Of a stretch of DNA of 61,051 nucleotides, positions 18,068-28,331 are shown in pieces. Position numbers and translations under genes: made by a program. The stretch is from a bacterium. GTDB taxonomy: Bacteria > Methylomirabilota > Methylomirabilia > Methylomirabilales > 2-02-FULL-66-22. Under the pieces are notes generated by a model. That model had not been told where the DNA came from. It saw only the letters and a program-made list of their open reading frames with translations, and searched no databases. How positions within the stretch are numbered: position 1 is the stretch's first letter; every line of letters starts with the position of its first letter. Location: NCBI GenBank assembly GCA_029580855.1, contig JAKPQH010000101.1:1-61051 (forward strand), written 5' to 3'.

Positions 18068-18619
18068 CTACGCAACATGCCGGGGCCGCAGGGTCGCGAT
18101 GTGTGGCAGGTGACGGTATTGCTGGCCGTAGTCCAGACCGTACCCGACCACGAAGACGTTGGGGATCACGAACCCGCAGTACTCGATGGGCGTCGGGACC
18201 TCCCGGCGCTCGGCCTTGTCCAGCAGCGCGCAGAGCGCGACGCTGCGCGGGGCCTGGATTTGGAGAAGGTCGCGCAGCCGGGCGATGGTGTGCCCGGTGT
18301 CGATGATGTCCTCCACGAGCAGGACATCCCGACCCGCCAGCGATACATCCGCCGCCTTGGTGAAGCGCGGCTGTCCCAGCGGCGCCGTGGAGTCCCCGTA
18401 GCTTTCCATGGCCACGAAGTCGCTCTGACAGGGGACGCGCAGGGCACGACACAGATCCGCCCAGAAGATGGCGGCGCCCTTCAAGACACAGATCAGCAGG
18501 AGATCCCGACCCGCGTAATCGCGGGAAATGGCCCGCGCCAGCTCGCGGACGCGGGTCCGGATATCAGCGGCCGAGAGCAGCGCCGGACCCAACCGGTACT
18601 CCACACCGTTCTCCCGCAC
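18068..18619 (-). CDS. hpt: hypoxanthine phosphoribosyltransferase
   Basis: 183 residues. The PRPP-binding loop is VLLVEDIIDTGHT, with LLLICVLKGAAIFWADL near the N-terminus and GYGLDYGQQYRHLPHI near the C-terminus, all typical of bacterial HPRT. It salvages hypoxanthine and guanine. The start is read as GTG 18619 (VRENGVEYRLG), which places the 5' end 56 bp inside the 3' end of tilS, implying coupled translation. No ATG fits the family N-terminus. Confidence 0.93.
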   Translation of the reverse strand: MRENGVEYRLGPALLSAADIRTRVRELARAISRDYAGRDLLLICVLKGAAIFWADLCRALRVPCQSDFVAMESYGDSTAPLGQPRFTKAADVSLAGRDVLLVEDIIDTGHTIARLRDLLQIQAPRSVALCALLDKAERREVPTPIEYCGFVIPNVFVVGYGLDYGQQYRHLPHIATLRPRHVA

Positions 18620-20009
18620 ACCGCACCTCCGCCACGCAGGCCGTCCGTCCGCCCCGCCAGCGGAACTCCTCGGCGATCCGGTGCCCCACGACCCACGCGA
18701 TCCGATCCCCGACGACCAGCAGCGGGACCCGCCGGCGCTCGTCCCGCGGAACCTTCGCGTCCACAAAAAAGTCCTGCAGCTTCTTTCGGCCGTGCAACCC
18801 GAGCGGACGGAAGCGATCCCCGGGGCGCCAGGCGCGCAGACACAGAGGCCCGTCCAGGACCTGCGCGTGCAGGATCTCCCGGCAGGGATCGCGGGGGTCG
18901 AGGCGGATCGCGCCGCCGGCCGCGCGGCGCACGCGCACGGAGCATCCCCCCGGCTCCCAGGCCACCCACCGTCCGAGCGGCAGATCCACTTCCCGGCTTG
19001 AGCGCGCGGTGCGGCGGTGACGCGGCACCCCCCCGGGCGCGTCCGGACCGATCCAGACGTACTGCGCCGACGCCGACGCGCAGAGACCCCCGGGCAGGCG
19101 CACCCCGCCCCCGCGGGTCGGCAGCGCCGCCAGGGCCGCCAGATGGCGGCGGGTGAGGCCGTGCCGGCCCGCCGTCGTCCGTCGGAACGCCTCCTGAAAC
19201 AGCCGACGCCCCAGCGCGGCCGGTGCCGCCGCCAGCGCGCGTACGCTCACCCCCACGGCGCCGCCGCGCGCGCGAATCGCCGCGGCGCCCAGCGCCGCGG
19301 CCTGCGACGTCAACGCGTCGTCGTCCTCGCGCGCCTGCGCCGCCAGCCCCGCCAGTGCCTCCACGATCCGGGGGTTGTAGTCCCGCTGCAGCAACGGCAG
19401 GAGTCGGTGCCGGACCCGGTTGCGCCGGTAGGCGACCGATCGGTTGGACGCGTCCTCGCGGAAGCGCACGCCCCGCGCGGCCGCGTAACGCTCGATCTCT
19501 TCGCGAGACGCCGCGAGGAGGGGGCGCAGGATACGATCGCGCGCGGCCGGAATACCCGCCACGCCCCGCGGACCCGCGCCGCGCAAAAGGTTCAGCAGGA
19601 CCGTCTCGGCCTGGTCGTTCCGGTTGTGCGCCGTCAGGATCCACGCCCCGCGGACCCGCCGGCGCATCGCCTCCAGCCGTGCGTAGCGCGCCGCCCGCGC
19701 CCACGCCTGCACCGAGGTGCCCCGCGGCCGCGTGGCCGGATCCAGCCGCTCCACACTCACGGGGAGCGCGCGCCGGGCCGCTTCGGCCGAGACCAGTGCC
19801 GCGTCCCGGTCCGCCGAGGCCCCGCGCAGACCGTGGTGGATGTGCGCCACGTGGAGCCGCAGGTCGAGACGCGGCGCCAGGCGGGCCAGGGTGTCGAGCA
19901 GGACCATGGAGTCCACCCCGCCCGAGACCGCCACCACCAGGCGGTCCCGCCGCCGCACACCGGCGACCGCGAGCGCCGCGGCGACGACCGTGCCAAGCGC
20001 TCTGGGCAC
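18564..20009 (-). CDS. tilS: tRNA(Ile)-lysidine synthase
   Basis: 481 residues. The PP-loop ATPase signature SGGVDSMVLLD, HIHHGLRG, AHNRNDQAET and the RNRVRHRLLP motif identify TilS, which converts C34 to lysidine in the AUA-reading tRNA. C-terminal TilS_C elements (FRPLGLHGRKKLQDFFVD) are present. GTG 20009 is chosen because GGAGGAGG lies 7 nt upstream; an ATG 96 bp earlier has no ribosome site. It overlaps hpt downstream. Confidence 0.93.
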   Translation of the reverse strand: MPRALGTVVAAALAVAGVRRRDRLVVAVSGGVDSMVLLDTLARLAPRLDLRLHVAHIHHGLRGASADRDAALVSAEAARRALPVSVERLDPATRPRGTSVQAWARAARYARLEAMRRRVRGAWILTAHNRNDQAETVLLNLLRGAGPRGVAGIPAARDRILRPLLAASREEIERYAAARGVRFREDASNRSVAYRRNRVRHRLLPLLQRDYNPRIVEALAGLAAQAREDDDALTSQAAALGAAAIRARGGAVGVSVRALAAAPAALGRRLFQEAFRRTTAGRHGLTRRHLAALAALPTRGGGVRLPGGLCASASAQYVWIGPDAPGGVPRHRRTARSSREVDLPLGRWVAWEPGGCSVRVRRAAGGAIRLDPRDPCREILHAQVLDGPLCLRAWRPGDRFRPLGLHGRKKLQDFFVDAKVPRDERRRVPLLVVGDRIAWVVGHRIAEEFRWRGGRTACVAEVRCAGERCGVPVGSGAALGR

Positions 20010-20157
20010 CCGCGCCCTCCTCCACCAGCCCGGACCACGGCCCCCCGGGATCGGACGCGCGTCAGAGTACTGAAGCCGCCGGCCCCCGTCAACGCAAAAC
20101 CCCACGCCCCGGGAACACCGCGCGGGCGGGGTCCGGGAGCGTGGACCCCGCTGACGG

Positions 20158-22767
20158 TCACATCCCGGCGGCCGTCGAGGGCGCGGTCTGGTCTACCCGC
20201 TCCAGCACGATCTCCCGGCCCGCAAGGTCCACGCGGATGCGGTCGCCCTCGTGGAACTCGCCTTCCAGAACGCGCCGGGCCAGCGGATCCTGCACCAGTC
20301 GCTGGATCGCCCGCTTGAGCGGCCGCGCGCCGTACAGCGGATCGAACCCTTCCCGCGCCAGGTGCTCCTTGGCCGTTTCGGTCACCTCGAGATCGAGTCG
20401 CCGTCCGGCCAGACGGCGCTCCAGGATGCGGAGCTGGATACCGACGATCTGCTTGATCTCGCGCAGCGAGAGCCGGTGGAAGATCACCGTCTCGTCGATC
20501 CGGTTGAGGAACTCGGGCCGGAACGCCGTCTTGAGAAGCTCCATCACCTTCTCCCGGATGACCTCATCGTCCCGATCCTCCTGGATAAACTGGCTCCCCA
20601 GGTTGGAAGTCAGGATCACCAGCGCGTTCTTGAAGTCCACCGTCCGACCCTGCCCGTCGGTCAACCGCCCCTCGTCCAAAACTTGGAGGAGGATATGGAA
20701 CACGTCCGCGTGCGCCTTCTCGATCTCGTCGAAGAGGATCACGGTGTACGGCCGGCGGCGCACCGCCTCGGTGAGGTACCCGCCTTCGTCGTACCCGACG
20801 TATCCCGGGGGCGCCCCGATGAGCCGGGCCACCGAATGCTTCTCCATGAACTCCGACATGTCTATGCGGACCAGGGCCCGCTCGTCGTCGAAGAGAAACT
20901 CGGCCAGCGCCCGCGCCAGTTCCGTCTTGCCGACACCCGTGGGTCCCAGGAACAGGAACGACCCCAGCGGCCGGTTCTCATCCTGCAAGCCGGCCCGCGC
21001 CCGCCGAATGGCGTTGGAGACCGCCAGGATGGCCTCGGCCTGCCCCACCACGCGCTCGCGAAGCCGGTCCTCCATCGTCAGCAGCTTCTGCACTTCGGTC
21101 TGCAGCATCTTGGCCACCGGGATGCCGGTCCAGCGCGACACCACCTTGGCGATATCCTCCTCGTCCACCTCCTCCTTGAGGAGACGCTCCTTCCCATCGA
21201 CGGCCCCCAGCGCGGCCTGCTCGCCACGCAGCTCTTTCTGCAGCCCCGCCAGGGTCCCGTAACGGATCTCCGCCACCTTTCCCAGATCCCCCTCGCGCTC
21301 GGCCTTCTCCGCATCGAGCCGCGCGGCCTCCATCTGCTCTTTCAGCGCGCGAATCCGCTGGATGCTGGCTTTCTCGCGGTCCCAGTGGCCGCGCAGCTCC
21401 ACGCGACGCTTCTCCAGTTCCGCCACCTCGGCCTCCAAACGCTCCAGCCGCTCCAGCGTCTCCGGGTCCGTGTCGCGCTTCATGGCCTCGCGCTCGATGA
21501 TGAACTGCCGGATCTTGCGCTCGACCTCGTCCAGCGCGACCGGCAGGCTGTCGATCTCCATGCGTAGCATGCTGGCGGCTTCGTCCACCAGGTCGATGGC
21601 CTTGTCCGGCAAGAACCGGTCGGTGATGTAGCGGTTGGACAGTGTGGCGGCCGCCACCAGCGCCGCGTCCCGGATGCGTACCCCATGGTGGACCTCGTAA
21701 CGTTCGCGCAGACCTCGCAGGATCGAGATGGTATCCTCCACGCTGGGCTGCCGCACCACGATGGGCTGAAAGCGGCGCTCCAGCGCCGCATCTTTCTCGA
21801 TGCGCTTGCGGTACTCGTCCAGCGTCGTCGCCCCCACGCAGCGCAATTCGCCCCGGGCCAGGGCCGGCTTCAGCATGTTGCTGGCGTCCACCGCCCCCTC
21901 GGCCGCGCCGGCACCCACCAGCGTGTGCAACTCGTCGATAAACAGGATGACCCGCCCCGCGGCCTCGGTGACCTCCTTCAGCAGGGCCTTGAGGCGATCC
22001 TCGAACTCGCCCCGGTACTTCGTCCCCGCCACCAGGGCGCCGAGATCGAGCGCCACGACCTGCTTCTCCTTCAGCGACTCGGGGACGTCGCCGCGGACGA
22101 TCCGCTCGGCGAGCCCCTCGACGATGGCGGTCTTGCCGACACCCGGCTCTCCGATCAGGACGGGGTTGTTCTTCGTCCGCCGAGACAGGATCTGGACAAC
22201 TCGACGGATCTCCTCGTCGCGCCCGATGACCGGGTCGAGCTTCCCCTTCCGGGCCAGGTCCGTGAGGTCGCGGCTGTACCGCTGCAACGCCTGGTACTTC
22301 TCCTCGGGGTTGGGGTCGGTGATTCGTTGGCCGCCCCGGACCGTCTGGAGGGCCGCGTAGACGCCATCCTTGGTCACCCCGCTCGCCGCCAGCACCTGCG
22401 CCGCCGCGCCGGACGTCTCGTCGAGAATGCCCAGCAGCAGATGTTCCGAGCCGATATACTCGTCCTTCAGCCGCCCCGCTTCCTGCTGCGCTCGCTTGAA
22501 CGTCTCATTGAGGCGGGGCGTCATGTAGACCTGGCTCGGACCGTAGACCTTCGGCAGCTTGCCCAGCTCCTGCCGAAGCGACGCGGCAATTTGGCGGGGG
22601 CTGGCCCCGACCTTTTGGAGCACCGGAAGGAGAATGCCGTCGGTCTGCTCCACCAGCGCCAAAAGAAGATGTTCCACATCCACGGCCTGGTGTTGCAACT
22701 CTTCAGCCTGTTTTTGAGCGCTCTGGATGACTTCTTGCGCCTTGAAAGTAAATTGATCGAATCTCAC
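20158..22767 (-). CDS. clpB: ATP-dependent disaggregase ClpB
   Basis: 869 residues. Clp N-domain repeats (1-145), AAA-1 with Walker A GEPGVGKT, the ClpB-specific coiled-coil middle domain (about 400-530), and AAA-2 with GPTGVGKT followed by [10 protein letters not shown]. It rescues aggregated proteins with DnaK. GTG 22767 ([13 protein letters not shown]) is preferred since AAGGAGGG sits 5-10 nt upstream. A near-consensus sigma70 promoter lies upstream; no CIRCE element is visible. Confidence 0.97.
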   Translation of the reverse strand: MRFDQFTFKAQEVIQSAQKQAEELQHQAVDVEHLLLALVEQTDGILLPVLQKVGASPRQIAASLRQELGKLPKVYGPSQVYMTPRLNETFKRAQQEAGRLKDEYIGSEHLLLGILDETSGAAAQVLAASGVTKDGVYAALQTVRGGQRITDPNPEEKYQALQRYSRDLTDLARKGKLDPVIGRDEEIRRVVQILSRRTKNNPVLIGEPGVGKTAIVEGLAERIVRGDVPESLKEKQVVALDLGALVAGTKYRGEFEDRLKALLKEVTEAAGRVILFIDELHTLVGAGAAEGAVDASNMLKPALARGELRCVGATTLDEYRKRIEKDAALERRFQPIVVRQPSVEDTISILRGLRERYEVHHGVRIRDAALVAAATLSNRYITDRFLPDKAIDLVDEAASMLRMEIDSLPVALDEVERKIRQFIIEREAMKRDTDPETLERLERLEAEVAELEKRRVELRGHWDREKASIQRIRALKEQMEAARLDAEKAEREGDLGKVAEIRYGTLAGLQKELRGEQAALGAVDGKERLLKEEVDEEDIAKVVSRWTGIPVAKMLQTEVQKLLTMEDRLRERVVGQAEAILAVSNAIRRARAGLQDENRPLGSFLFLGPTGVGKTELARALAEFLFDDERALVRIDMSEFMEKHSVARLIGAPPGYVGYDEGGYLTEAVRRRPYTVILFDEIEKAHADVFHILLQVLDEGRLTDGQGRTVDFKNALVILTSNLGSQFIQEDRDDEVIREKVMELLKTAFRPEFLNRIDETVIFHRLSLREIKQIVGIQLRILERRLAGRRLDLEVTETAKEHLAREGFDPLYGARPLKRAIQRLVQDPLARRVLEGEFHEGDRIRVDLAGREIVLERVDQTAPSTAAGM

Positions 22768-22817
22768 GTCGCCCTCCTTGAGCTGTTTCAAACTCTTGGG
22801 TACCTTACATGGTTCGT

Positions 22818-22846
22818 AATATATAACCTGAGCCTTTCTTTGTCAA
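22818..22846 (-). promoter_or_regulatory. strong sigma70 promoter of clpB
   Basis: On the minus strand TTGACA (22846-22841), 17-bp spacer, TATATT (22823-22818). Consensus -35 and near-consensus -10. Start of transcription would be about 45 nt before GTG 22767. Confidence 0.75.
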
Positions 22847-22995
22847 GCTGTCGAGACAAATCCGCGCCCGCAAATGACGCACTCTCGAATCTTGGTATTT
22901 CCGATGGTCGAACGGACAGACGCCTTAACCCGGGTTCCGGATTTCAGACACGCGGTCCGCCACGCCGACGACGACGGATGCGGCACCGCCATGGA

Positions 22996-23757
22996 TTATA
23001 TGCGCAGAAACCTCCCGAGAACGGAGACATCTCCGGCGGCGCCCCGTAGATCGCCTTCGTACCCGATTCGCCCCTTCTCCAACACGTAGGCCCGATCGCT
23101 CACCGATGTCGTGAACCGGAGGTTCTGCTCTGAGAGGACAATCGTCACCCCCTCTTTCTTCAACTCGAGCACCTGGGCAGCCAGGTCTTGCACCACCATG
23201 GGCGCCAGACCCTCCGAGGGTTCGTCCAAGAGAAGGAGTGTCGGGTTGCCCATGAGGGTCCGGGCGATGGCCAGCATCTGTTGCTCCCCGCCGCTGAGGC
23301 TTTCTCCACGCCGATGGATCAGCGGTCCGAGGGCCGGGAACAGCGCCAGGACCCGCAGCACGCCCCACGGGGTATCCCCCCTTGCCGTCCCACGCCGTCC
23401 GACCTCCAGGTTTTCGCGAACGGTGAGGTCCGGAAAGATCCGCCGGTCCTGGGGGACGTACCCCACGCCCGCCGCGGCGATACGGTGCGACGGCAAGCGC
23501 GACACGTCCCGTCCGTCGAGGACGACGCGCCCGGCCGTCGGAGGCACTATCCCCATGATGGCCTTGAGCGTCGTAGATTTTCCGGCGCCGTTGCGCCCGA
23601 GGAGCGCCACCACCTCCCCGCGCCGGACGCACAGGCTCACGCCGAAGAGCACGCGACCCATGCCGTAGCCCGCCTCGAGCCCCTCGACCTCCAAGAGCGC
23701 ACGACCCCGCAGGCCGGCCGCCTCGCCCGCGCTCGCGGATGGCGGCACGGTCCTCAC
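22996..23757 (-). CDS. livF: branched-chain amino acid ABC transporter ATPase LivF
   Basis: 253 residues. Walker A LLGRNGAGKSTT, signature ESLSGGEQQMLAIAR and Walker B LLLLDEPSEGLAP, with GVGYVPQDRRIFPDLTV typical of LivF. GTG 23757 overlaps the livG stop as GTGA. It is the last gene of a livK-livHM-livG-livF operon and pairs with LivG as the motor of the importer. The first 20 residues before the domain are non-conserved. Confidence 0.93.
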   Translation of the reverse strand: MRTVPPSASAGEAAGLRGRALLEVEGLEAGYGMGRVLFGVSLCVRRGEVVALLGRNGAGKSTTLKAIMGIVPPTAGRVVLDGRDVSRLPSHRIAAAGVGYVPQDRRIFPDLTVRENLEVGRRGTARGDTPWGVLRVLALFPALGPLIHRRGESLSGGEQQMLAIARTLMGNPTLLLLDEPSEGLAPMVVQDLAAQVLELKKEGVTIVLSEQNLRFTTSVSDRAYVLEKGRIGYEGDLRGAAGDVSVLGRFLRI

Positions 23758-24506
23758 GGCGCCCCTCCCAGATACACCCGTTGGACCTCGGCGTTCTCCC
23801 GCACCGCCGCCGGCGACCCTTCCGCCAGCACGCGCCCCTGGTGCAGGACGAGGATCCGCGTCGCCGCGCCGAACACCACGTCCATGTCGTGCTCGGTGAA
23901 CAGGACGGTCAAATTGCGCTCCCGGACGATCCGGAGTACCGCCCCCATCAGGTCCGCACGCTCGTCCACAGACATGCCCGCCGCCGGCTCGTCGAGCAGC
24001 AGCAGGGCGGGCTCGCCCGCCAGCGCCAGCGCCAGCTCCAACCGCTTCACGTCCCCCAGCGAGAGGTTACCGCACGCTTCGTCCGCATCCGCGAGCAGCC
24101 CGACCTGCGCCAACAGGGCGGAGGCCGCGTCTTCGCACAGCGGCGCAGCCCGGGACGCCAGGTTGCGGCTTCTCCCCTGCCGCGACAGCAGCGCGGTCTG
24201 GACGTTCTCGCGCACGGTCAGACTCTGAAACGCCGCCGGCACCTGAAACGTCCGGCTGATCCCCTTCCGCCAGATCTGGTGCGGCGGTGTCCCGTCGATC
24301 CGCTCACCGCGGAACAGGATTTGGCCCGCGTCGCACCGCAACTGTCCCGTCAGCAGGTTGAAGAGCGTGCTCTTGCCGGCGCCGTTGGGCCCGATCACCG
24401 CCTGGACGTCGCCCCCCCGGAGCCTAAAGCACACCCCCGCCACCGCCTGCACACCGCCAAAGGCCTTGCAGACTCCACGCACCTCCAGGAGCGCCACCTC
24501 AGCCAC
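23754..24506 (-). CDS. livG: branched-chain amino acid ABC transporter ATPase LivG
   Basis: 250 residues. Walker A VIGPNGAGKSTLFNLLTG, Walker B LLLLDEPAAGM, and GISRTFQVPAAFQSLTV, the usual LivG Q-loop region. The ABC signature reads CGNLSLGDVKRLELA, slightly unorthodox (LSLGD in place of LSYGQ). It overlaps the fused permease gene by 8 bp and livF by 4 bp, so the operon is tightly coupled. Confidence 0.93.
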   Translation of the reverse strand: MAEVALLEVRGVCKAFGGVQAVAGVCFRLRGGDVQAVIGPNGAGKSTLFNLLTGQLRCDAGQILFRGERIDGTPPHQIWRKGISRTFQVPAAFQSLTVRENVQTALLSRQGRSRNLASRAAPLCEDAASALLAQVGLLADADEACGNLSLGDVKRLELALALAGEPALLLLDEPAAGMSVDERADLMGAVLRIVRERNLTVLFTEHDMDVVFGAATRILVLHQGRVLAEGSPAAVRENAEVQRVYLGGAP

Positions 24507-26349
24507 GGCGCCCTCCGCACACCGCGCCGCGCGGCCGGATCAAGCCCACGACGCCGTTGGGGAACACCAGGACCACGGCAAGAAGCACACCGCCGAGGAA
24601 CGCCTGCCAGTATTCCGTGTAGAGGGTCACCAGGGTATCCAGCCCCTTGAAGAGAGCGGCGCCGACGGGCGCCCCGGCCAGCCGCTGGATCCCGCCGAGG
24701 AGGACCATCACCAGGGACTCGACCGACATGGACACGGACAGATAGTCGGGAAACACGCTCCCCTTCAGGAAGGCGAACAGGCTCCCCGCGGAACCGGCGA
24801 AGAACCCGGCCACCACAAACGCCAAGAGGTGGTGGGACCGAACGTTCACCCCGATCGCCTCGCAGCGCAGCGCGTGATCCCGCGCGGCGCGCAGGGTAAG
24901 CCCGAACGGCGACGCCGTGATACGCCGCAAAGCCAGCAGTCCGCCGCCGCCGACCGCCAGCGCCAGATAGTAGAAACGGGTCGCCGTCGCCAGGATGGGC
25001 GCAGGCCAGATGCCGAGCAGGCCGTTGTCTCCTCCGGTGACGGCGTACCACTGGTGGACGATCGCATAGGCGATCTGCGCGCACGCCAGCGTGAGCATCG
25101 CGAACGGGATCCCCCGGAGCCGCACGCAGAGACCGCCGAAAACGAGAGCCGCTCCGATCGCCAGGACGGGGCCCAGGAGGAAGGCCGCCGGCATGGGCCA
25201 TTGCCCGTGCTTCATGAGGAGCGCCGCACCGTAGGCCCCGAGACCAAAATAGGCCGCGTGACCGAACGAAATCAGTCCCCCCGTCCCCACCAGGAGCTGG
25301 AGACTCCCCGCGAAGAGGCCGAAGGCCAGGACTTCCACCAGCACCCACACGGCGAATGTCGGGACAGCCAGCGGCGCGACCAGGAGCACCACGGCGGCGG
25401 TGACGACCGCCCACCGCGGCACGGTTCCCGGCCCCGCGGACGGCGGCGTCGCGCCCGCGGCGACGGTGGTGGGCGCCGGCACCCTGCCCAGGAGGCCCCA
25501 AGGCCGCAGGACCAGGACCCCGGCCATCAGCACAAACACCATGGCCAGGTGAAACTCCCGCGGCAGCCACAGAATACCCAGCGATTGCAGCAGCCCTAAG
25601 AGCACCGCGCCGAGGAAGGCGCCAAAGACGTTCCCCATCCCGCCGATCACCACCACCACGAACGCCTCCACGATGATCGCGGTATCCATGGTGGTGGTGA
25701 GCGCCTGGCGCGGGACCTGGAGCGCACCTGCCAGACCCGCCAGCCACGACCCCACCAGGAACGCGCCCGTGAAGAGCCGCGACTGGCTGACGCCCAGCGC
25801 CCCGACCATCTCCCGATCCGAGGCCGCCGCACGCAGGAGCACCCCCCACCGCGTGCGGTGCAGGAGACACCAGAGGCCCAGGGCCACCGCCGGCCCCATC
25901 GTCAGGACGACCAGGTCGTATGTGGGAAACAGCTGCCCCAGGATCGGAACCGATCCGCCGAGGCCCGCCGGCTTGAGGCCGATCCGGTGCTCGGCGCCCC
26001 AGAAAAGCTTCACCCCGTCGCCGATGACCAGCACCAGCGCGAACGTGAGGAGGAGCTGGTACAGTTCGGGGGCCCGGTAGACCCGCCGCAGGAAGCCGAT
26101 TTCGATGAGGGCGCCCAGCGCCGCCACACCCAGCGAAGCGGCCAGCATGGCGGCATACACGGTCAGCGCGCCCAACGGCAGAACCGCCGTCAGCGCGACG
26201 GCGAGATACGCCGCCAGCATGTACAGCGAGCCGTGGGCGAAATTGATCGTCCGCGTGACGCCGAAGATCAGGGACAGTCCGGACGCGATGAGGAACAGGA
26301 TCATGGCGTGCGTGAGGCCCGCCAGCACCTGGAGGAGGAGTGCGGTCAT
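24499..26349 (-). CDS. fused LivH-LivM permease
   Basis: 616 residues. The first ~290 are LivH-like (INFAHGSLYMLAAYLAVAL, then GAFLGAVLLGLLQSLGI) and the last ~310 are LivM-like (GHAAYFGLGAYGAALL, AIGVNVRSHHLLAFVVAGFFAGSAG). The two permeases, usually separate genes, are joined by a short Pro/Ala linker around 295-310. Each half contributes several membrane helices, so a single chain would make the whole channel. Substrates could be branched-chain amino acids, amides or urea; the sequence does not decide. Confidence 0.92.
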   Translation of the reverse strand: MTALLLQVLAGLTHAMILFLIASGLSLIFGVTRTINFAHGSLYMLAAYLAVALTAVLPLGALTVYAAMLAASLGVAALGALIEIGFLRRVYRAPELYQLLLTFALVLVIGDGVKLFWGAEHRIGLKPAGLGGSVPILGQLFPTYDLVVLTMGPAVALGLWCLLHRTRWGVLLRAAASDREMVGALGVSQSRLFTGAFLVGSWLAGLAGALQVPRQALTTTMDTAIIVEAFVVVVIGGMGNVFGAFLGAVLLGLLQSLGILWLPREFHLAMVFVLMAGVLVLRPWGLLGRVPAPTTVAAGATPPSAGPGTVPRWAVVTAAVVLLVAPLAVPTFAVWVLVEVLAFGLFAGSLQLLVGTGGLISFGHAAYFGLGAYGAALLMKHGQWPMPAAFLLGPVLAIGAALVFGGLCVRLRGIPFAMLTLACAQIAYAIVHQWYAVTGGDNGLLGIWPAPILATATRFYYLALAVGGGGLLALRRITASPFGLTLRAARDHALRCEAIGVNVRSHHLLAFVVAGFFAGSAGSLFAFLKGSVFPDYLSVSMSVESLVMVLLGGIQRLAGAPVGAALFKGLDTLVTLYTEYWQAFLGGVLLAVVLVFPNGVVGLIRPRGAVCGGRRG

Positions 26350-26436
26350 GGGCGTCGTGGCATCCGCCCCGCGCCGAGGTGGAGGCGGCGCCCGCGGGGC
26401 GCTGGGGGAGACATCACCGGGTCCGCCGGGACCGGC

Positions 26437-27648
26437 TCACTTGCCGGCCTCCCGCATGCGCCGCACCTCGGCTTCCGAGGGCAGGACTTTCTCTCCCGGC
26501 ACGTACTCCCACTGGGTCATCACCGCGACGCCGCGCGCCGCGTCGCGCTTGGTCGTGCCGACCCACGCGCCCATGGTGGACTGGTGGTCGAACGGACGGA
26601 AGGTGATGGGGCCGACGGGCGTCTCGACCCTCAGCACCTCCAGCGCCGCCACCAGGCGCTCGGTGTCCGTGCTCTGCGCCTTCCGGATAGCCTCGAAGAT
26701 GGATTGGAACGTGACATACCCGACCAGCGCGCCGGCCACCGGATGCCGGCCGGTCCGCGCGGTGAACTTCTCCACAAAGACCCGATGAGCCCGCAGCGCG
26801 ATGGCGTACCAGGGATACCCGGTGACCAGCATCCCTTCGGGCGCCTCCAGCTTCAGCGGGTCGAGGTATTCGGGCTCGCCCAAAAGGATGCCCACGGTGA
26901 ACATCTTCTCAAACAATCCCCGGTTGCCGGCCTCGCGCGCAAAGGCCAGCCAGTCGCTGCCGAACAGGGATACGTAGAGGGCCTCGGGTTGCTGGTTGAG
27001 GAGCGCGGTGACGTACCCGCCCGGCTCGAGCTTGGCCAGCGTGGGCCAGTGTTCCCCGACCACCCGCACCTCCGGTTTCAGCTCCTTGAGCCGCGCCCAG
27101 AAGGTCTCCCACGCTCGCCGACCGTACTCGTAGTTCGGGCCGATCACCGCCCAGGTCCGATACGGCAACCGCGCGGCCCGCTCGGCCAGCATCCGCCCCT
27201 GCGAGTGCGTGTTGGGCCGGACGCGGAACGTGTACCGGTGCCCCTGCGACCAGGTGACCGCCTCGGACAGGGGCTCTGCGGCCACAAAGAGCACCTGGTG
27301 CATTTTGGCGAAGTCCGATACCGCCAGCCCCACGTTACTCAGATAGGTCCCCGCCAGGAGGCTGACCTTTTCGGCGACCACCAGCTCCTGCGCGTACTTG
27401 ATGGCTTCCGCCGGATTGCCCTTGTCGTCGCGAAAGACGACGTCGATCTTTCGGCCCAGCAACCCCCCGGCCGAATTGACCTCGTCGACCGCCATCTCCA
27501 CCGCCTGCCGATACGGCTGTGTGAACCCCGCGGCAATCCCGCTGTACGAGTTGATCTCCCCGATCCGGATGGGCGGTCCCTGCGCCCAGGCGATCGCCGT
27601 CAGCGCCAGCGACACCAGGATACAGCCCGCCAGCACGTTCCCGCGCAT
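26437..27648 (-). CDS. periplasmic substrate-binding protein of the Liv transporter
   Basis: 403 residues with a signal peptide (GCILVSLALTAIAWA, cleavage expected after AWA) and a Peripla_BP_6 fold: IRIGEINSYSGIAAG at the mature N-terminus, AVDEVNSAGGLLGRKI, then NYEYGRRAWETF. It captures an amino acid or short amide for the LivHM-GF importer encoded downstream. ATG 27648 has a modest GGAAAGG site. A promoter lies about 125 bp upstream. Confidence 0.9.
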   Translation of the reverse strand: MRGNVLAGCILVSLALTAIAWAQGPPIRIGEINSYSGIAAGFTQPYRQAVEMAVDEVNSAGGLLGRKIDVVFRDDKGNPAEAIKYAQELVVAEKVSLLAGTYLSNVGLAVSDFAKMHQVLFVAAEPLSEAVTWSQGHRYTFRVRPNTHSQGRMLAERAARLPYRTWAVIGPNYEYGRRAWETFWARLKELKPEVRVVGEHWPTLAKLEPGGYVTALLNQQPEALYVSLFGSDWLAFAREAGNRGLFEKMFTVGILLGEPEYLDPLKLEAPEGMLVTGYPWYAIALRAHRVFVEKFTARTGRHPVAGALVGYVTFQSIFEAIRKAQSTDTERLVAALEVLRVETPVGPITFRPFDHQSTMGAWVGTTKRDAARGVAVMTQWEYVPGEKVLPSEAEVRRMREAGK

Positions 27649-27771
27649 GTCGTACCAGCCTTTCCGCGGAGCACGGACAACGCGCCCGTCCCCCGCCGAA
27701 ATCACCGCCCGTCCGGCCGTGCCTGGGGTGATCGCCCGGACGGGCGGTCCCGCCGACCGGCGCCCGCCCCT

Positions 27772-27800
27772 TTCATAGAGCAGCCCGCACCAATGGTCAA
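27772..27800 (-). promoter_or_regulatory. promoter of the liv operon
   Basis: On the minus strand TTGACC (27800-27795), 17-bp spacer, TATGAA (27777-27772). Predicted leader about 115 nt. Confidence 0.6.
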
Positions 27801-27984
27801 GAAAAATGGCGCCCGAGCCGTCCGGCGGGGCGGCGCCTGTCGGTGTGCGCGGGTCGCCCGAGAGGCCCGCCTCTCGTCACGGGCCCCACGGCCGCGCGCC
27901 GCCCGCTGCTCCCAGCACTTCAACGACCCGTGTCCTTTCGGCGGCGAGCCGTTCGTCGTTCCCGTCCAGCGTGCAACTCTTCGG

Positions 27985-28312
27985 TTTTCCACACTCGGAT
28001 CCGGCCGGTTCTTTTTTTCAAAAAGACCCTTGACACCGACCGGAGGCCTGCGCTAAAAGGTGTCCCTGGCTGTTTCAAGATCCGAAAACCTTTTATTTTC
28101 AATATGTTCCACACATTATGGTGTATCCACACGCGGCTCGATTCTGGGGACAATTCCGCCAGGCTCAAGAAAAAGTGGATGTTCCGGTTATCCACATGTG
28201 TGGAAAAATCTGTGGATAACTTCGGTGTGCTCTGGACGCGGGTATTTCGGCCGCCGTCCGAAACCGATGGCCGGATTCCAACAAGTTAACCGATTGGATG
28301 GACTGTGGATAA
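27985..28312. other. oriC: probable chromosomal replication origin (oriC) with DnaA boxes
   Basis: The 650-bp region before dnaA contains DnaA boxes at 27985-27993 (TTTTCCACA), 28123-28131 (GTATCCACA), 28188-28196 (TTATCCACA), 28199-28207 (TGTGGAAAA, reverse), 28211-28219 (TGTGGATAA, reverse) and 28304-28312 (TGTGGATAA, reverse). An AT-rich segment at about 28085-28120, unusual in this GC-rich window, could be the unwinding element. The three central boxes are packed within 32 bp. Regions 27801-27984 show no gene. Confidence 0.8.
28030..28059 (+). promoter_or_regulatory. possible dnaA promoter
   Basis: TTGACA at 28030-28035, 18-bp spacer, TAAAAG at 28054-28059. The transcript would cross the DnaA boxes, giving scope for autoregulation; the last box overlaps the leader just before the ribosome site. 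Confidence 0.5.
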
Positions 28313-28331
28313 GTTGCTCGGAGGGCGGCAG

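Noticed and set aside
28305..28331. GTG 28305 as dnaA start
   Set aside because: It lies within a DnaA box and has no ribosome site; ATG 28332 has GGAGGG at 6 nt.
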